Positions 1-8,482 of a stretch of DNA of 37,919 nucleotides are shown piece after piece. Positions within the stretch are counted from its first letter, which is position 1. Each line of letters opens with the position of its first letter. The notes under the pieces were generated by a model. It made no database searches and was not told the origin of the DNA. It worked only from the letters and a program-made list of their open reading frames with translations. The stretch is from Comamonadaceae bacterium. GTDB lineage: Bacteria; Pseudomonadota; Gammaproteobacteria; Burkholderiales; Burkholderiaceae_C. The stretch is taken from assembly GCA_025352965.1 (NCBI GenBank), contig JANXRP010000094.1:1-37919 (forward strand), written 5' to 3'. Both the position numbers and the translations under genes were made by a program.

Positions 1-1
1 C

Positions 2-1459
2 GCCAAGATTCAAAAAATGAATGCGGATTACAACGTCAAGTTTGGCTGGCCGTTTATTTTGGCAGTGCGCGGGCCGCGCGGCACGGGGCTGACCAAAGCG
101 CAAATCATGGCAGCGTTTGAGCGACGCTTGGGGTATCCCGCGGACTATGAAATGGCGGAGTGTTTGCGGCAAATCAACCGCATTGCCGAGATTAGGCTGG
201 ACGATAAGTTCGATGTTTCCCCCACGCTGGGTAACGAACTTTGGGATTGGCATGAGGAGTTGGCCGCCTTTAGCGACCCAGAATTTAAAGAACGCGGCGA
301 GCTGACGGTGACCTATCTCACCGATGCTCACCGCGCCTGTGCTGCCCTGTTGCAAACGCAAATGCGCGAGTGCGGTTTTGACGAAGTCGGCTTGGATGCA
401 GTGGGCAACGTGGTGGGCATTTACAAATCTGCACAAACGAATGCAAAAACACTGCTGACAGGTTCGCATTACGACACGGTGCGTAATGGCGGCAAATACG
501 ATGGCAGGCTAGGCATTTATGTGCCCATGATGTGCGTGCGCGAATGGAAAAAGGCAGGCAAACGCCCTCCCTTCCATTTCGAAGTGGTTGGCTTTGCCGA
601 AGAAGAAGGTCAGCGGTACAAAGCAACCTTTTTGGGTTCGGGCGCACTCACGGGTGACTTTGACCCCGCGTGGCTTGACCAGCAAGATGCGCTAGGCATT
701 TCCATGCGCCAAGCCATGCTGGATGCGGGTTTGCCAGCTAATCTGGATGCTATTTCAAAGCTGAAACGCGATCCCAAGCATTACCTCGGTTTTATCGAAG
801 TGCATATCGAACAAGGCCCTGTTTTAAATGAACTCAATTTACCGCTAGGCGTAGTGACCTCGATCAACGGTAGCGTGCGTTACTTGTGCAAAGTGGATGG
901 CATGGCGAGCCACGCAGGCACGACGCCGATGACGCGCCGCAAAGACGCTGCAGTGGCGGTGGCTGAAATGATGTTGGCCATAGAGCGCTGCGCCAAAGCC
1001 GAGCCCGAATTGGTGGCGACGGTTGGGCAGTTGCATGTGCCGAGTGGCTCGATCAACGTTGTGCCAGGCGCTTGCACGTTTAGTATTGACCTCAGAGCAC
1101 CCGTAGATGCCAAGCGTGATGTCTTGGAAGCCAATATCTGCAAGGCTTTGCAGTTGATTGCTGATTCTCGTAGTGTGAATTTGACGATGGATCGCATTCT
1201 CGCAGCATCGGCTGCGCCAAGCGCTCCCGCGTGGCAAGCCCGCTGGGAAGATGCCGTGCAAAGCCTGGGGTCTCCTGTTCATTGCATGAACAGTGGCGCA
1301 GGGCACGATGCCATGAAGCTGCACACCATCATGCCGCAAGCGATGCTGTTTGTGCGCGGTGAAAACGCAGGGATTTCGCACAACCCGCTGGAGTCAACTA
1401 CCAGCCACGATATGGATTTGGCCGTGCAGGCCTTCACACATGTACTAAATGGGATTTGA
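2..1459 (+). CDS. OHCU decarboxylase-allantoate amidohydrolase fusion, 5' truncated by window edge
   Basis: The reading frame is open to the left edge, so the N-terminus is missing; the Met codon at 17 lies inside a domain and is not the start. The first ~65 residues match the C-terminal part of OHCU decarboxylase (UraD), with FGWPFILAVRG and a helix ending IAEIRLDDKF. The rest is a full M20 allantoate amidohydrolase/carbamoylase domain. Its di-metal signature is visible as GSHYDT (His, Asp near residues 151-153 counted from base 17), KYDGRLG, the EEEGQR acid cluster, HIEQGP and NSGAGHDAM. By family knowledge, UraD makes allantoin from OHCU, and the second domain splits allantoate to ureidoglycine, CO2 and ammonia. 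The two steps flank allantoinase, so the fusion joins non-consecutive reactions. The downstream deacylase begins at or just inside the stop codon, indicating co-transcription. Confidence 0.9.
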   Translation, partial: AKIQKMNADYNVKFGWPFILAVRGPRGTGLTKAQIMAAFERRLGYPADYEMAECLRQINRIAEIRLDDKFDVSPTLGNELWDWHEELAAFSDPEFKERGELTVTYLTDAHRACAALLQTQMRECGFDEVGLDAVGNVVGIYKSAQTNAKTLLTGSHYDTVRNGGKYDGRLGIYVPMMCVREWKKAGKRPPFHFEVVGFAEEEGQRYKATFLGSGALTGDFDPAWLDQQDALGISMRQAMLDAGLPANLDAISKLKRDPKHYLGFIEVHIEQGPVLNELNLPLGVVTSINGSVRYLCKVDGMASHAGTTPMTRRKDAAVAVAEMMLAIERCAKAEPELVATVGQLHVPSGSINVVPGACTFSIDLRAPVDAKRDVLEANICKALQLIADSRSVNLTMDRILAASAAPSAPAWQARWEDAVQSLGSPVHCMNSGAGHDAMKLHTIMPQAMLFVRGENAGISHNPLESTTSHDMDLAVQAFTHVLNGI

Positions 1460-1460
1460 G

Positions 1461-2717
1461 ATGTCGTCCGAGTTACAAAATCAAGCGCTAGATCAATGGA
1501 TTGACGATCATTTTGACGAGCAAGTGCGCTTTTTGCAGGCTTTGATTCAAGTCCCCACGGATACGCCGCCTGGCAATAATGCACCTCACGCAGATCGCAC
1601 GGCAGAGCTGCTCAAAGACTTCGGCTTTGAAGCTAAAAAATTTGTCATGCCCAGTGACAAAGTTAAAAAGAATGGGCTGGAGTCCATCACCAATTTGATT
1701 GTGCGAAGGCGCTACGGTCATTCGGGCAGTGGCGGCAAAACGATTGCCTTAAACGCCCACGGTGACGTGGTGCCACCGGGCGAGGGCTGGACGCATGACC
1801 CCTACGAGGGCGAGATTGCGGACGGCAAAATCTATGGTCGCGCTGCCGCTGTGAGCAAGTGCGATTTTTCAACCTACAGCTTCGCCGTCCGTGCCTTAGA
1901 AGCCGTTGCTAAACCCAGCCAAGGTGCAGTGGAGTTGCACTTTACTTATGACGAAGAGTTTGGCGGCGAACTAGGACCTGGTTGGCTTTTGGCTAATGGG
2001 CACACGCAGCCCGACCTGATGATTGCAGCGGGCTTTAGCTATCAAGTGATTACGGCGCACAACGGCTGCTTGCAACTAGAGATCACTGTGCACGGCAAGA
2101 TGGCGCATGCGGCGATTCCGGACTCGGGCGTGGATGCTTTGCAAGGCGCGAACGCTTTGATGACGATGCTTTACGCGCAAAACGACGTGCTCAAAAAAAT
2201 CCACTCAAACGTCGCGGGCATTACGCATCCGTACCTCAATATCGGCATGATTGCGGGTGGCACGAACACCAATGTGATTCCAGGCAAGGTGGTCATCAAG
2301 CTGGATCGTCGCATGATTCCAGAAGAAGATCCCACTAAAGTTGAAACCGACTTGCGGCAATTGATTACCGATACCGTAGCCGCTTGCAATGCAAGCGGCC
2401 TAGGCGTGCGTGCGGATATCAAACGGCTTTTGCTGTGCAACGCCATGTATCCGCTAGCGGGGAATAAGCCTTTGGTCGATGCGCTGCAAAAACACGGCGC
2501 GGCGGTGTTTGGCGAGCCGATTCCTGCGCTGGGGACACCGCTTTATACCGATGTGCGGCTGTACGTGGAGCGCGGCATTCCTGGCGTGATGTATGGCGCG
2601 GGGCCGCGTACGGTATTGGAGTCAAACGCCAAACGCGCAGACGAACACTTGGTTTTAGAAGACTTACGTCGTGCCACCAAAGTGGTGGCACGGGCGCTAC
2701 GTGATTTGCTGGTTTAA
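1461..2717 (+). CDS. M20 family deacylase (ArgE/DapE type)
   Basis: This is a cytosolic M20 zinc hydrolase of 418 residues. The metal site is seen in NAHGDVVP (His ~100, Asp ~102), the catalytic acid pair in YDEEFGGE (~165-166), and a dimerisation domain follows (HGKMAHAAIPDSG). The usual ArgE/DapE GRG-x-x-D-M-K loop reads GRAAAVSKCDF, shifting the acid by a few residues; I recall this form from a deacylase subfamily and do not take it as a defect. I prefer ATG 1461, immediately after the upstream TGA, over ATG 1449, which overlaps by 11 bases; neither has a strong ribosome site. Coupling to the allantoate amidohydrolase suggests a role in ureide or N-carbamoyl/N-acyl breakdown, perhaps standing in for the missing ureidoglycolate step. 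That is inference, and the substrate is unknown. Confidence 0.82.
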   Translation: MSSELQNQALDQWIDDHFDEQVRFLQALIQVPTDTPPGNNAPHADRTAELLKDFGFEAKKFVMPSDKVKKNGLESITNLIVRRRYGHSGSGGKTIALNAHGDVVPPGEGWTHDPYEGEIADGKIYGRAAAVSKCDFSTYSFAVRALEAVAKPSQGAVELHFTYDEEFGGELGPGWLLANGHTQPDLMIAAGFSYQVITAHNGCLQLEITVHGKMAHAAIPDSGVDALQGANALMTMLYAQNDVLKKIHSNVAGITHPYLNIGMIAGGTNTNVIPGKVVIKLDRRMIPEEDPTKVETDLRQLITDTVAACNASGLGVRADIKRLLLCNAMYPLAGNKPLVDALQKHGAAVFGEPIPALGTPLYTDVRLYVERGIPGVMYGAGPRTVLESNAKRADEHLVLEDLRRATKVVARALRDLLV

Positions 2718-2733
2718 GCGCTGACGGTTTAGA

Positions 2734-3639
2734 TTAAGACGTAGGCGTTTGTCCAATTTCAAAATTGGACATTTTTTCTAACGCTTGCACCATTGCAGAG
2801 TGATCCCATGCTGCACCGCCATGCGCCACGCAAGCGCTGAAGAGTTGCTGCGCAGTGGATGTGGCGGGCAACGCCAAACCTAAAGACTTGGCGGAACTGA
2901 GCGCTAGATTCAAATCTTTTTGATGCAGTGCAATGCGAAAGCCTGGGTTGAACGTGCGCTTGACCATGCGCTCGCCGTGGACTTCTAAGATGCGCGATGT
3001 CGCCAAGCCACCCATCAGTGCTTCGCGCACTTTGGCAGGGTCAGCGCCTGCGCGCGCTGCAAATAACAAGCCTTCTGCGACCGCATTGATGGTGAGTGCC
3101 ACCACAATTTGATTCGCCACTTTGCAGGTTTGACCATCGCCACTATTGCCAACGCGGGTGATGTTTTTGCCCATGGCTTCAAACACGGGTTTGGCGCGTT
3201 CAAACGCCAAAGGCGTGCCGCCCACCATGATGGACAGTGTGGCGTTCTTGGCGCCCACTTCGCCGCCTGAAACAGGCGCATCCAAATAGTCGCAACCAAG
3301 TGCTTCAATCTTTTGCGCAAACTCCTTGGTATCCACTGGCGAAATAGAGGACATATCAATCACCAGCTTGCCTGCCGTGAGACCGCTGGCAATGCCTTTG
3401 TCGCCAAATAAAACCTTGGCGACATCGGGTGTGTCGGGCAGCATGGTCAAGATGATGTCGGCGCGGCTTGCAACATCGTGTGCGTCTACGCACACGATTG
3501 CGGCACCTGCAATTTCGGCGGGCACTTTGCTACGCGTATAGACATAGAGCGCGTGCCCTGCTTTGATGAGGTGACCTGCCATTGGGGCACCCATGATGCC
3601 AAGGCCAATAAAACCGATTTTGAGGGAGGGTGTTGTCAT
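2734..3639 (-). CDS. glxR: 2-hydroxy-3-oxopropionate (tartronate semialdehyde) reductase
   Basis: The predicted 301-residue NAD(P)H-dependent reductase turns tartronate semialdehyde into D-glycerate. The N-terminus carries the Rossmann motif GFIGLGIMGAPMA. The substrate-binding motif DAPVSGGEVGA and the catalytic lysine in GQTCKVANQ are typical of the beta-hydroxyacid dehydrogenase family. I chose the ATG at 3639 because the dinucleotide fold begins a few residues later and a GAGA-like ribosome site lies upstream; an in-frame ATG at 3666 would add nine unrelated residues. It is the last gene of gcl-hyi-glxR, 48 bases after hyi, and this order assigns it to glyoxylate assimilation rather than glucarate or hydroxyisobutyrate metabolism. 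It converges on the M20 gene with only 16 bases between the stops. Confidence 0.9.
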   Translation of the reverse strand: MTTPSLKIGFIGLGIMGAPMAGHLIKAGHALYVYTRSKVPAEIAGAAIVCVDAHDVASRADIILTMLPDTPDVAKVLFGDKGIASGLTAGKLVIDMSSISPVDTKEFAQKIEALGCDYLDAPVSGGEVGAKNATLSIMVGGTPLAFERAKPVFEAMGKNITRVGNSGDGQTCKVANQIVVALTINAVAEGLLFAARAGADPAKVREALMGGLATSRILEVHGERMVKRTFNPGFRIALHQKDLNLALSSAKSLGLALPATSTAQQLFSACVAHGGAAWDHSAMVQALEKMSNFEIGQTPTS

Positions 3640-3687
3640 GTGTGTTTCTCGCTGCTTGGGTTGCAAAAATAATTCATCCTAGGTCGA

Positions 3688-4476
3688 TTATCTTAAAGCG
3701 GAAAACCACCCAAGTCCCGCGTCGGTGGTTGTTTTGGGTTTGTATTCACAGCCAATCCAGCCATCGTAGCCTATGCGATCAAGGTGTCCAAAGAGAAACG
3801 TATAGTTGATTTCACCAGTGCCAGGCTCGTTGCGCAGTGGGTTATCGGCTAGCTGAATGTGACCGATGCGTGGTAAATATTTTTGCGCAGTTGCCGCTAA
3901 TTCGCCTTCCATACGCTGAGCGTGGTAGAGGTCATATTGCACAAAGACGTTGTCTGTTTTGCCGTCCAGCGTGACTTCATCCAAAATCGAAATAGCTTGG
4001 CTGGTGCGATTGAGATAAAAGCCTGGGATATCAAATGTGTTAATCGGTTCAATCAGCAAACGTAGATTTGCTCGCTTCAATTCGCCCGCAGCAAAACGGA
4101 GATTGGCAACTAACGTTTGGCGCAGCACATCGTCCGCTATGCCTTTGGGGGCAATGCCCGCAAGGCAGTTAAGCTGATGAACACCGAGTGCCTTGGCATA
4201 TTCAATCGCAAGAGAAACGCCCGTTCGGAATTCGTCTACACGGTCTGGGTGGCAGGCGATACCTCGCTCGCCTGCATCCCAATTACCCGCTGGCAGGTTG
4301 TGCAGCACAAGGGTGAGCTTGTGCGCATCCAGTTGCGCCTTGATCTCTTGCGCTTTAAACGCGTAGGGGAACAGAAACTCCACACCTGTAAAGCCCGCCG
4401 CAGCGGCACGCCCGAAGCGCTCTAAAAAAGGCACTTCGGTAAACAGCATGGTTAAATTAGCAGCAAATTTTGGCAT
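3688..4476 (-). CDS. hyi: hydroxypyruvate isomerase
   Basis: A 262-residue TIM-barrel protein of the Hyi family, which interconverts hydroxypyruvate and tartronate semialdehyde. The start (MPKFAANLTMLF) and the GVEFLFPY strand are characteristic. Candidate catalytic glutamates are at about 143 (LIEPINTFDI) and 244 (GCEYKPK). Metal ligands are probably in YDLYHAQ and HIQLADNP. The ATG at 4476 follows an AAGGGAA ribosome site, and only 12 bases separate it from the gcl stop, so the two are surely co-transcribed. Position between gcl and glxR is the standard arrangement for this pathway. Confidence 0.92.
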   Translation of the reverse strand: MPKFAANLTMLFTEVPFLERFGRAAAAGFTGVEFLFPYAFKAQEIKAQLDAHKLTLVLHNLPAGNWDAGERGIACHPDRVDEFRTGVSLAIEYAKALGVHQLNCLAGIAPKGIADDVLRQTLVANLRFAAGELKRANLRLLIEPINTFDIPGFYLNRTSQAISILDEVTLDGKTDNVFVQYDLYHAQRMEGELAATAQKYLPRIGHIQLADNPLRNEPGTGEINYTFLFGHLDRIGYDGWIGCEYKPKTTTDAGLGWFSALR

Positions 4477-4488
4477 TTGTTTTCCCTT

Positions 4489-6276
4489 TCAATCCAGCAT
4501 AGAAATAGCCACGCTGGTTGGCGCATCGGTTTTGTCGCTGGCCAGTTCTTCAAACTCAACCACGTTGTCAATTTCGGTACCCATGGCGATGTTGGTGACA
4601 CGCTCCAAAATGATCTCAATGACAACAGGCACTTGGAATTTAACCATCCAAGCTTCGGCTTGTTTGATCGCAGGTGCAATCTCTTGTTGTGTGCGAACGC
4701 GAATCGCTTTGCAGCCAAGACCTTCTACCACTTTGATGTGATCGACGCCGTAGCCATTCACTTCGGGCGAGTTGATGTTGTCAAACGCAAGCTGCACGGC
4801 GTAGTCCATGCTAAAGCCGCGCTGGGCTTGGCGAATCAGACCTAAATAGCTGTTATTGACAACGATGTGGATGTAAGGCAATTTGAATTGTGCGCCAACA
4901 GCCAGCTCTTCCAGCATGAACTGAAAGTCGTAGTCACCCGATAGCGCCACGATTTTTCGCTTGGGGTCTGCGGCACGAACACCGAGCGCCGCAGGAATTG
5001 TCCAGCCCAAGGGGCCTGCTTGACCGCAGTTAATCCAGTGGCGCGGTTTATAAACGTGCAGGAACTGCGCCCCTGCGATTTGCGAGAGCCCAATGGTGGA
5101 GACGTAGGTGGTGTCTTGACCAAAGGCATTGTTCATGCACTGGTAAACACGCTGGGGTTTCATGGGCACGGTGTTGTAGTTGGTCTTGCGCATAAATTCG
5201 ACCGAATGTTTGCGGTCGTAGCATTCCTTCGCCCAGCCAGACCAGTCACGTAGTTTGCCTGCTTTTTTCCATTCGGTCGCAACTTCAATAAAGAGTTGCA
5301 GCGCCGCTTTGGCATCCGAGACGATGCCGTAATCAGGCGCAAACACACGGCCAATCTGTGTGGGTTCAATGTCCACGTGGATAAATTGACGGCCTTTGCA
5401 ATACACCTCTGGCGAGCCCGTATGACGATTCGCCCAGCGGTTGCCAATGCCCACCACAAAGTCGCTGGCCAGCATATTGGCGTTGCCGTAGCGGTGGCTG
5501 GTTTGCAAGCCGCACATACCCACCATGAGCGGGTGGTTGTCTGGCAGCGTGCCCCAGCCCATCAATGTTGGAATCACGGGGATGCCGACGAGTTCGGCAA
5601 ATTGCTGGAGCAACTCAGGCGCATCGGCATTGATGATGCCGCCGCCCGCCACAATCAAAGGGCGCTCCGCTGTGCACAGCATCTCGAGTGCTTTTTCAAT
5701 TTGCTTACGGCTAGCGGTGGGTTTGTAAACGTTCAGTGGCTCATAGGTGTCAATGTCAAACTCAATCTCGGCCATCATCACATCGAATGGCAGATCAATT
5801 AACACGGGGCCTGGACGACCCGAGCGCATTAAATGAAAAGCCTGCTGAAAAGCACGCGGCACTTGCGCGGGTTCCATCACGGTTGTCGCCCATTTGGTGA
5901 CGGGTTTTGCAATGGATGCAATATCTACCGCTTGAAAATCTTCTTTGTGCAATCTCGCTCTGGGTGCTTGACCTGTGATGCACAAAATAGGAATCGAATC
6001 CGCTTGCGCCGAATAAAGCCCGGTAATCATGTCCGTACCTGCGGGTCCCGAAGTACCAATGCACACACCGATATTGCCTGCTTTAGCGCGGGTGTAGCCC
6101 TCGGCCATATGCGACGCGCCTTCCACGTGACGTGCCAAGATGTGCGAAATGGTTTGCCTCTCGCGTAGCTGGGCATAGAGCGGGTTGATGGCGGCACCTG
6201 GGACACCAAAGGCGGTTGTGATGCCTTCTTTTTCCATAACCAATACCGCTGCCATGGCTGCTTTCATTTTTGTCAT
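4489..6276 (-). CDS. gcl: glyoxylate carboligase
   Basis: This 595-residue thiamine-diphosphate enzyme condenses two glyoxylates to tartronate semialdehyde and CO2. The N-terminal domain shows [10 protein letters not shown] and [13 protein letters not shown]. Val at residue 51 replaces the glutamate that almost all other ThDP enzymes use, which is the known hallmark of Gcl. The C-terminal cofactor motif begins GDYDFQF and ends with NNSYLG. The length matches the family. The ATG at 6276 is preceded by a strong AGGAGC ribosome site. It is the first gene of gcl-hyi-glxR and is divergent from a LysR gene, with a perfect palindrome in the shared intergenic region. Likely inducers are glyoxylate or an upstream ureide (inference). 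Confidence 0.96.
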   Translation of the reverse strand: MTKMKAAMAAVLVMEKEGITTAFGVPGAAINPLYAQLRERQTISHILARHVEGASHMAEGYTRAKAGNIGVCIGTSGPAGTDMITGLYSAQADSIPILCITGQAPRARLHKEDFQAVDIASIAKPVTKWATTVMEPAQVPRAFQQAFHLMRSGRPGPVLIDLPFDVMMAEIEFDIDTYEPLNVYKPTASRKQIEKALEMLCTAERPLIVAGGGIINADAPELLQQFAELVGIPVIPTLMGWGTLPDNHPLMVGMCGLQTSHRYGNANMLASDFVVGIGNRWANRHTGSPEVYCKGRQFIHVDIEPTQIGRVFAPDYGIVSDAKAALQLFIEVATEWKKAGKLRDWSGWAKECYDRKHSVEFMRKTNYNTVPMKPQRVYQCMNNAFGQDTTYVSTIGLSQIAGAQFLHVYKPRHWINCGQAGPLGWTIPAALGVRAADPKRKIVALSGDYDFQFMLEELAVGAQFKLPYIHIVVNNSYLGLIRQAQRGFSMDYAVQLAFDNINSPEVNGYGVDHIKVVEGLGCKAIRVRTQQEIAPAIKQAEAWMVKFQVPVVIEIILERVTNIAMGTEIDNVVEFEELASDKTDAPTSVAISMLD

Positions 6277-6365
6277 CTTGTTTGCTCCTGTAGGTGATTT
6301 GTTTTGAGGAGGTTGATGTTCGGCTTGTAGCGTGCTGGTGTGAATCCCTATTGACTGATAATTGA

Positions 6366-6382
6366 TATTCCGTCACGGAATA
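6366..6382. promoter_or_regulatory. LysR-type T-N11-A palindrome between gcl and its regulator
   Basis: TATTCCGTCACGGAATA is a perfect inverted repeat with 8-base arms around one C. The inner arms satisfy the T-N11-A rule for LysR-type operators. It ends 17 bases before the LysR start and lies about 90 bases from the gcl start. Autoregulation plus control of gcl is the natural reading; binding is not shown by sequence alone. Confidence 0.6.
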
Positions 6383-6398
6383 AATGAAGGGTTTTGTT

Positions 6399-7304
6399 AT
6401 GGATCGAATCACGGGCGTACAACTTTTTATGCGTGTCGTCGAGATGGGTAGCTTTAGTAAAGCCGCGCTTGAACTCGGCATTACGCAGCCCACGGCGACC
6501 AAGGCTGTTGCGGCGATGGAGGCGCACCTAGGCGCACGGTTGCTACATCGCTCGACGCGAGGCGTGACACCCAGCGAAGTGGGAGCGGCGTATTACGAAA
6601 AATGCAAAGTGATCGCGCGCGAAATGGATGAGGCGAGCAATTTGGCAACCCTTATGCAAAGCCAAGTGGGCGGGCGCTTGCGCATTAGCTCTTCCGTTGC
6701 GTTTGGCCGGCGCGTCTTGGTGCCGATTGTGCTGCGCTATATGCGCGAGCATCCCGAGGTGCAAATCGACTTTAGTTTGGATGATCGGTATGTCAATTTG
6801 GTGGAGCAAGGTGTTGATTTGGCCGTGCGGATGGGGCGCTTGGCAGACTCGATGCTCGGCGCGCGTTTTATTGGCACCAATCCTTGGCTTTTGGTGGCTT
6901 CCAAGGCTTATTTGGATGCGCATGGAACACCGACGGCGGCAGCTGATTTAAGCGCTCACAACTGCTTGGTCTATAGCAGTGTGCAGGGCGATGACCGCTG
7001 GAGCTTAAAAACGCCTAGCGGCGATGAGCAGTCCATTGCAGTAAAGGGCACGTTTCGCTCTAACAATTTATCGGCTGTGTTGGCGGCCGCTAATGAGGGT
7101 ATGGGTTTGGCTGCCTTGCCGCAGTATGTGGCGCGTGAGTCTATGGCCAGCGGCAAACTACAAGCCGTTTTGGTCAATCACAGCTTGCCATCGCAAGAGA
7201 TGCACGCGGTTTTTCCTTCGCCCAAGCTGGTGCCAGCGAAAGTGCTGAGCTTTATTGAGTATCTGCAACAAGCGCTCGGCGGCAAATGGTGGCTGAATTT
7301 CTAA
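6399..7304 (+). CDS. LysR-family transcriptional regulator
   Basis: A 301-residue LysR regulator. Residues 1-60 form the winged helix-turn-helix (MDRITGVQLFMRVVEMGSFS, then TQPTATKAVAAME). The remainder is a periplasmic-binding-like effector domain (RLRISSSVAFGR, VDLAVRMG, LVASKAYLDAHG). I chose ATG 6399 because it follows AAGGG with good spacing and gives the canonical family N-terminus; ATG 6384 would add five residues. It is divergent from gcl-hyi-glxR and precedes the ABC importer, so it could control both. The effector-domain wording resembles the group often left uncharacterised in Burkholderiales, and the ligand cannot be told from sequence. Confidence 0.92.
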   Translation: MDRITGVQLFMRVVEMGSFSKAALELGITQPTATKAVAAMEAHLGARLLHRSTRGVTPSEVGAAYYEKCKVIAREMDEASNLATLMQSQVGGRLRISSSVAFGRRVLVPIVLRYMREHPEVQIDFSLDDRYVNLVEQGVDLAVRMGRLADSMLGARFIGTNPWLLVASKAYLDAHGTPTAAADLSAHNCLVYSSVQGDDRWSLKTPSGDEQSIAVKGTFRSNNLSAVLAAANEGMGLAALPQYVARESMASGKLQAVLVNHSLPSQEMHAVFPSPKLVPAKVLSFIEYLQQALGGKWWLNF

Positions 7305-7335
7305 GGGTTTATCACTAGAAATTTATACGTAAAAG

Positions 7336-7343
7336 TGTATACA
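7336..7343. promoter_or_regulatory. possible operator palindrome upstream of ABC importer
   Basis: TGTATACA is a perfect 8-base palindrome 71 bases before the substrate-binding protein start. Similar cores occur in GntR-type operators. No GntR gene is in the window and short palindromes arise by chance, so this is only a candidate. Confidence 0.2.
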
Positions 7344-7414
7344 GATGCATATTGGGCACAAACTTTGCGTGATAATTTGGTGTCCAGTCATTTTTTCTCA
7401 TTTTGGAGTGTTTC

Positions 7415-8458
7415 ATGAGTAAGCGTACCTTTATCAAATCTGTCATTACAGTGGCTGCTGCCATGAGCTTTGGGTCTGCAATGGCGCAGGCTAATACGCC
7501 TATCAAATTTCAACTCGATTGGCGCTTTGAAGGCCCAGCTGCATTCTTTCTAGCTCCCGTTGCTAAAGGCTACTTCAAGGATGCAAAGTTAGACGTGACC
7601 GTTGATGCAGGCAATGGCTCTGGTGGGGCGGTGACCCGCGTGGCTTCTGGCACTTATGACATGGGTTTTGCTGACTTGGCAGCGCTCATGGAATTCCATG
7701 CTAATAACCCTGACGCACCTAACAAGCCTGTGGCTGTGATGATGGTTTACAACAACACGCCCGCATCGGTGATGTCGCTTAAAAAATCGAATATTAAATC
7801 GCCAGCCGATTTGACTGGCAAAAAACTGGGCGCACCTGGTTTTGATGCAGGTCGCCGTGGCTTCCCTATTTTTGCTAAAGCCAATGGCGTGGGTGCTGTG
7901 AACTGGATTTCGATGGATCCCGCGCTGCGCGAAACCATGTTGGCTAAGGGTGATGTCGATGCCATTACGGGCTTTACTTTCACATCGCTGCTCAACCTTG
8001 AAGCGCGTGGCGTGAAAGCCGAAGACGTCGCCATCATGCAATATCCAGACTACGGCGTGAAGCTCTATGGCAATGCCATCATCGCAACACCTAAATTGAT
8101 TAAAGAAAATCCTGCCGCGATTAAGGCGTTCCTAGCCGCCTTCACAAAATCTGCCAAAGAAGTGATTGCTAACCCAAGCGAGGGAATTGGCTACGTGAAA
8201 GCGCGTGATGGCATTATCAATGTGCCGCTCGAAGAGCGCCGTTTGAAGCTGGCCATCGATACCGTGATTGCGAGTCCAGACGCACGCAAGGAAGGTTTTG
8301 GCAAGGTCAACGATGGTCGTTTGACTTTGATGGCGAGCCAAGTGTCGGACGCATTTAGTACCAAAACACGTGTCGATCGCAATGCCATTTGGAACGGTAG
8401 CTTTTTGCCAAGCGATGCTGCATTGAATGCGGTTCTGCCAATAGTTAAAAAGAAATAA
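7415..8458 (+). CDS. NMT1/SsuA-type ABC transporter substrate-binding protein
   Basis: A 347-residue periplasmic binding protein. A Sec signal peptide covers about residues 1-24 (hydrophobic core VITVAAAMSFGSA, cleavage after AMA). The mature part opens IKFQLDWRFEGPAAFF, typical of the NMT1/THI5/SsuA group that binds pyrimidines, sulfonates, nitrate or similar small solutes. Motif ADLTGKKLGAPGFDAGR is the family lid region. ATG 7415 is preceded by GGAG seven bases away; an in-frame TTG at 7403 is disfavoured. It heads a three-gene importer 24 bases before the ATPase. The location next to the ureide/glyoxylate cluster suggests a purine-derived or ureide ligand, but this is inference from neighbours. 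Confidence 0.88.
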   Translation: MSKRTFIKSVITVAAAMSFGSAMAQANTPIKFQLDWRFEGPAAFFLAPVAKGYFKDAKLDVTVDAGNGSGGAVTRVASGTYDMGFADLAALMEFHANNPDAPNKPVAVMMVYNNTPASVMSLKKSNIKSPADLTGKKLGAPGFDAGRRGFPIFAKANGVGAVNWISMDPALRETMLAKGDVDAITGFTFTSLLNLEARGVKAEDVAIMQYPDYGVKLYGNAIIATPKLIKENPAAIKAFLAAFTKSAKEVIANPSEGIGYVKARDGIINVPLEERRLKLAIDTVIASPDARKEGFGKVNDGRLTLMASQVSDAFSTKTRVDRNAIWNGSFLPSDAALNAVLPIVKKK

Positions 8459-8482
8459 TCAAAATAAAGCAGTAATTGACTT

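Noticed and set aside
5296-5802. A 168-codon open frame on the plus strand
   Set aside because: It is antisense to gcl; the His/Ala-rich product is a shadow.
4489-6276. Missing catalytic glutamate in a thiamine-diphosphate enzyme
   Set aside because: Val at position 51 is normal for glyoxylate carboligase, so it is no sign of decay.
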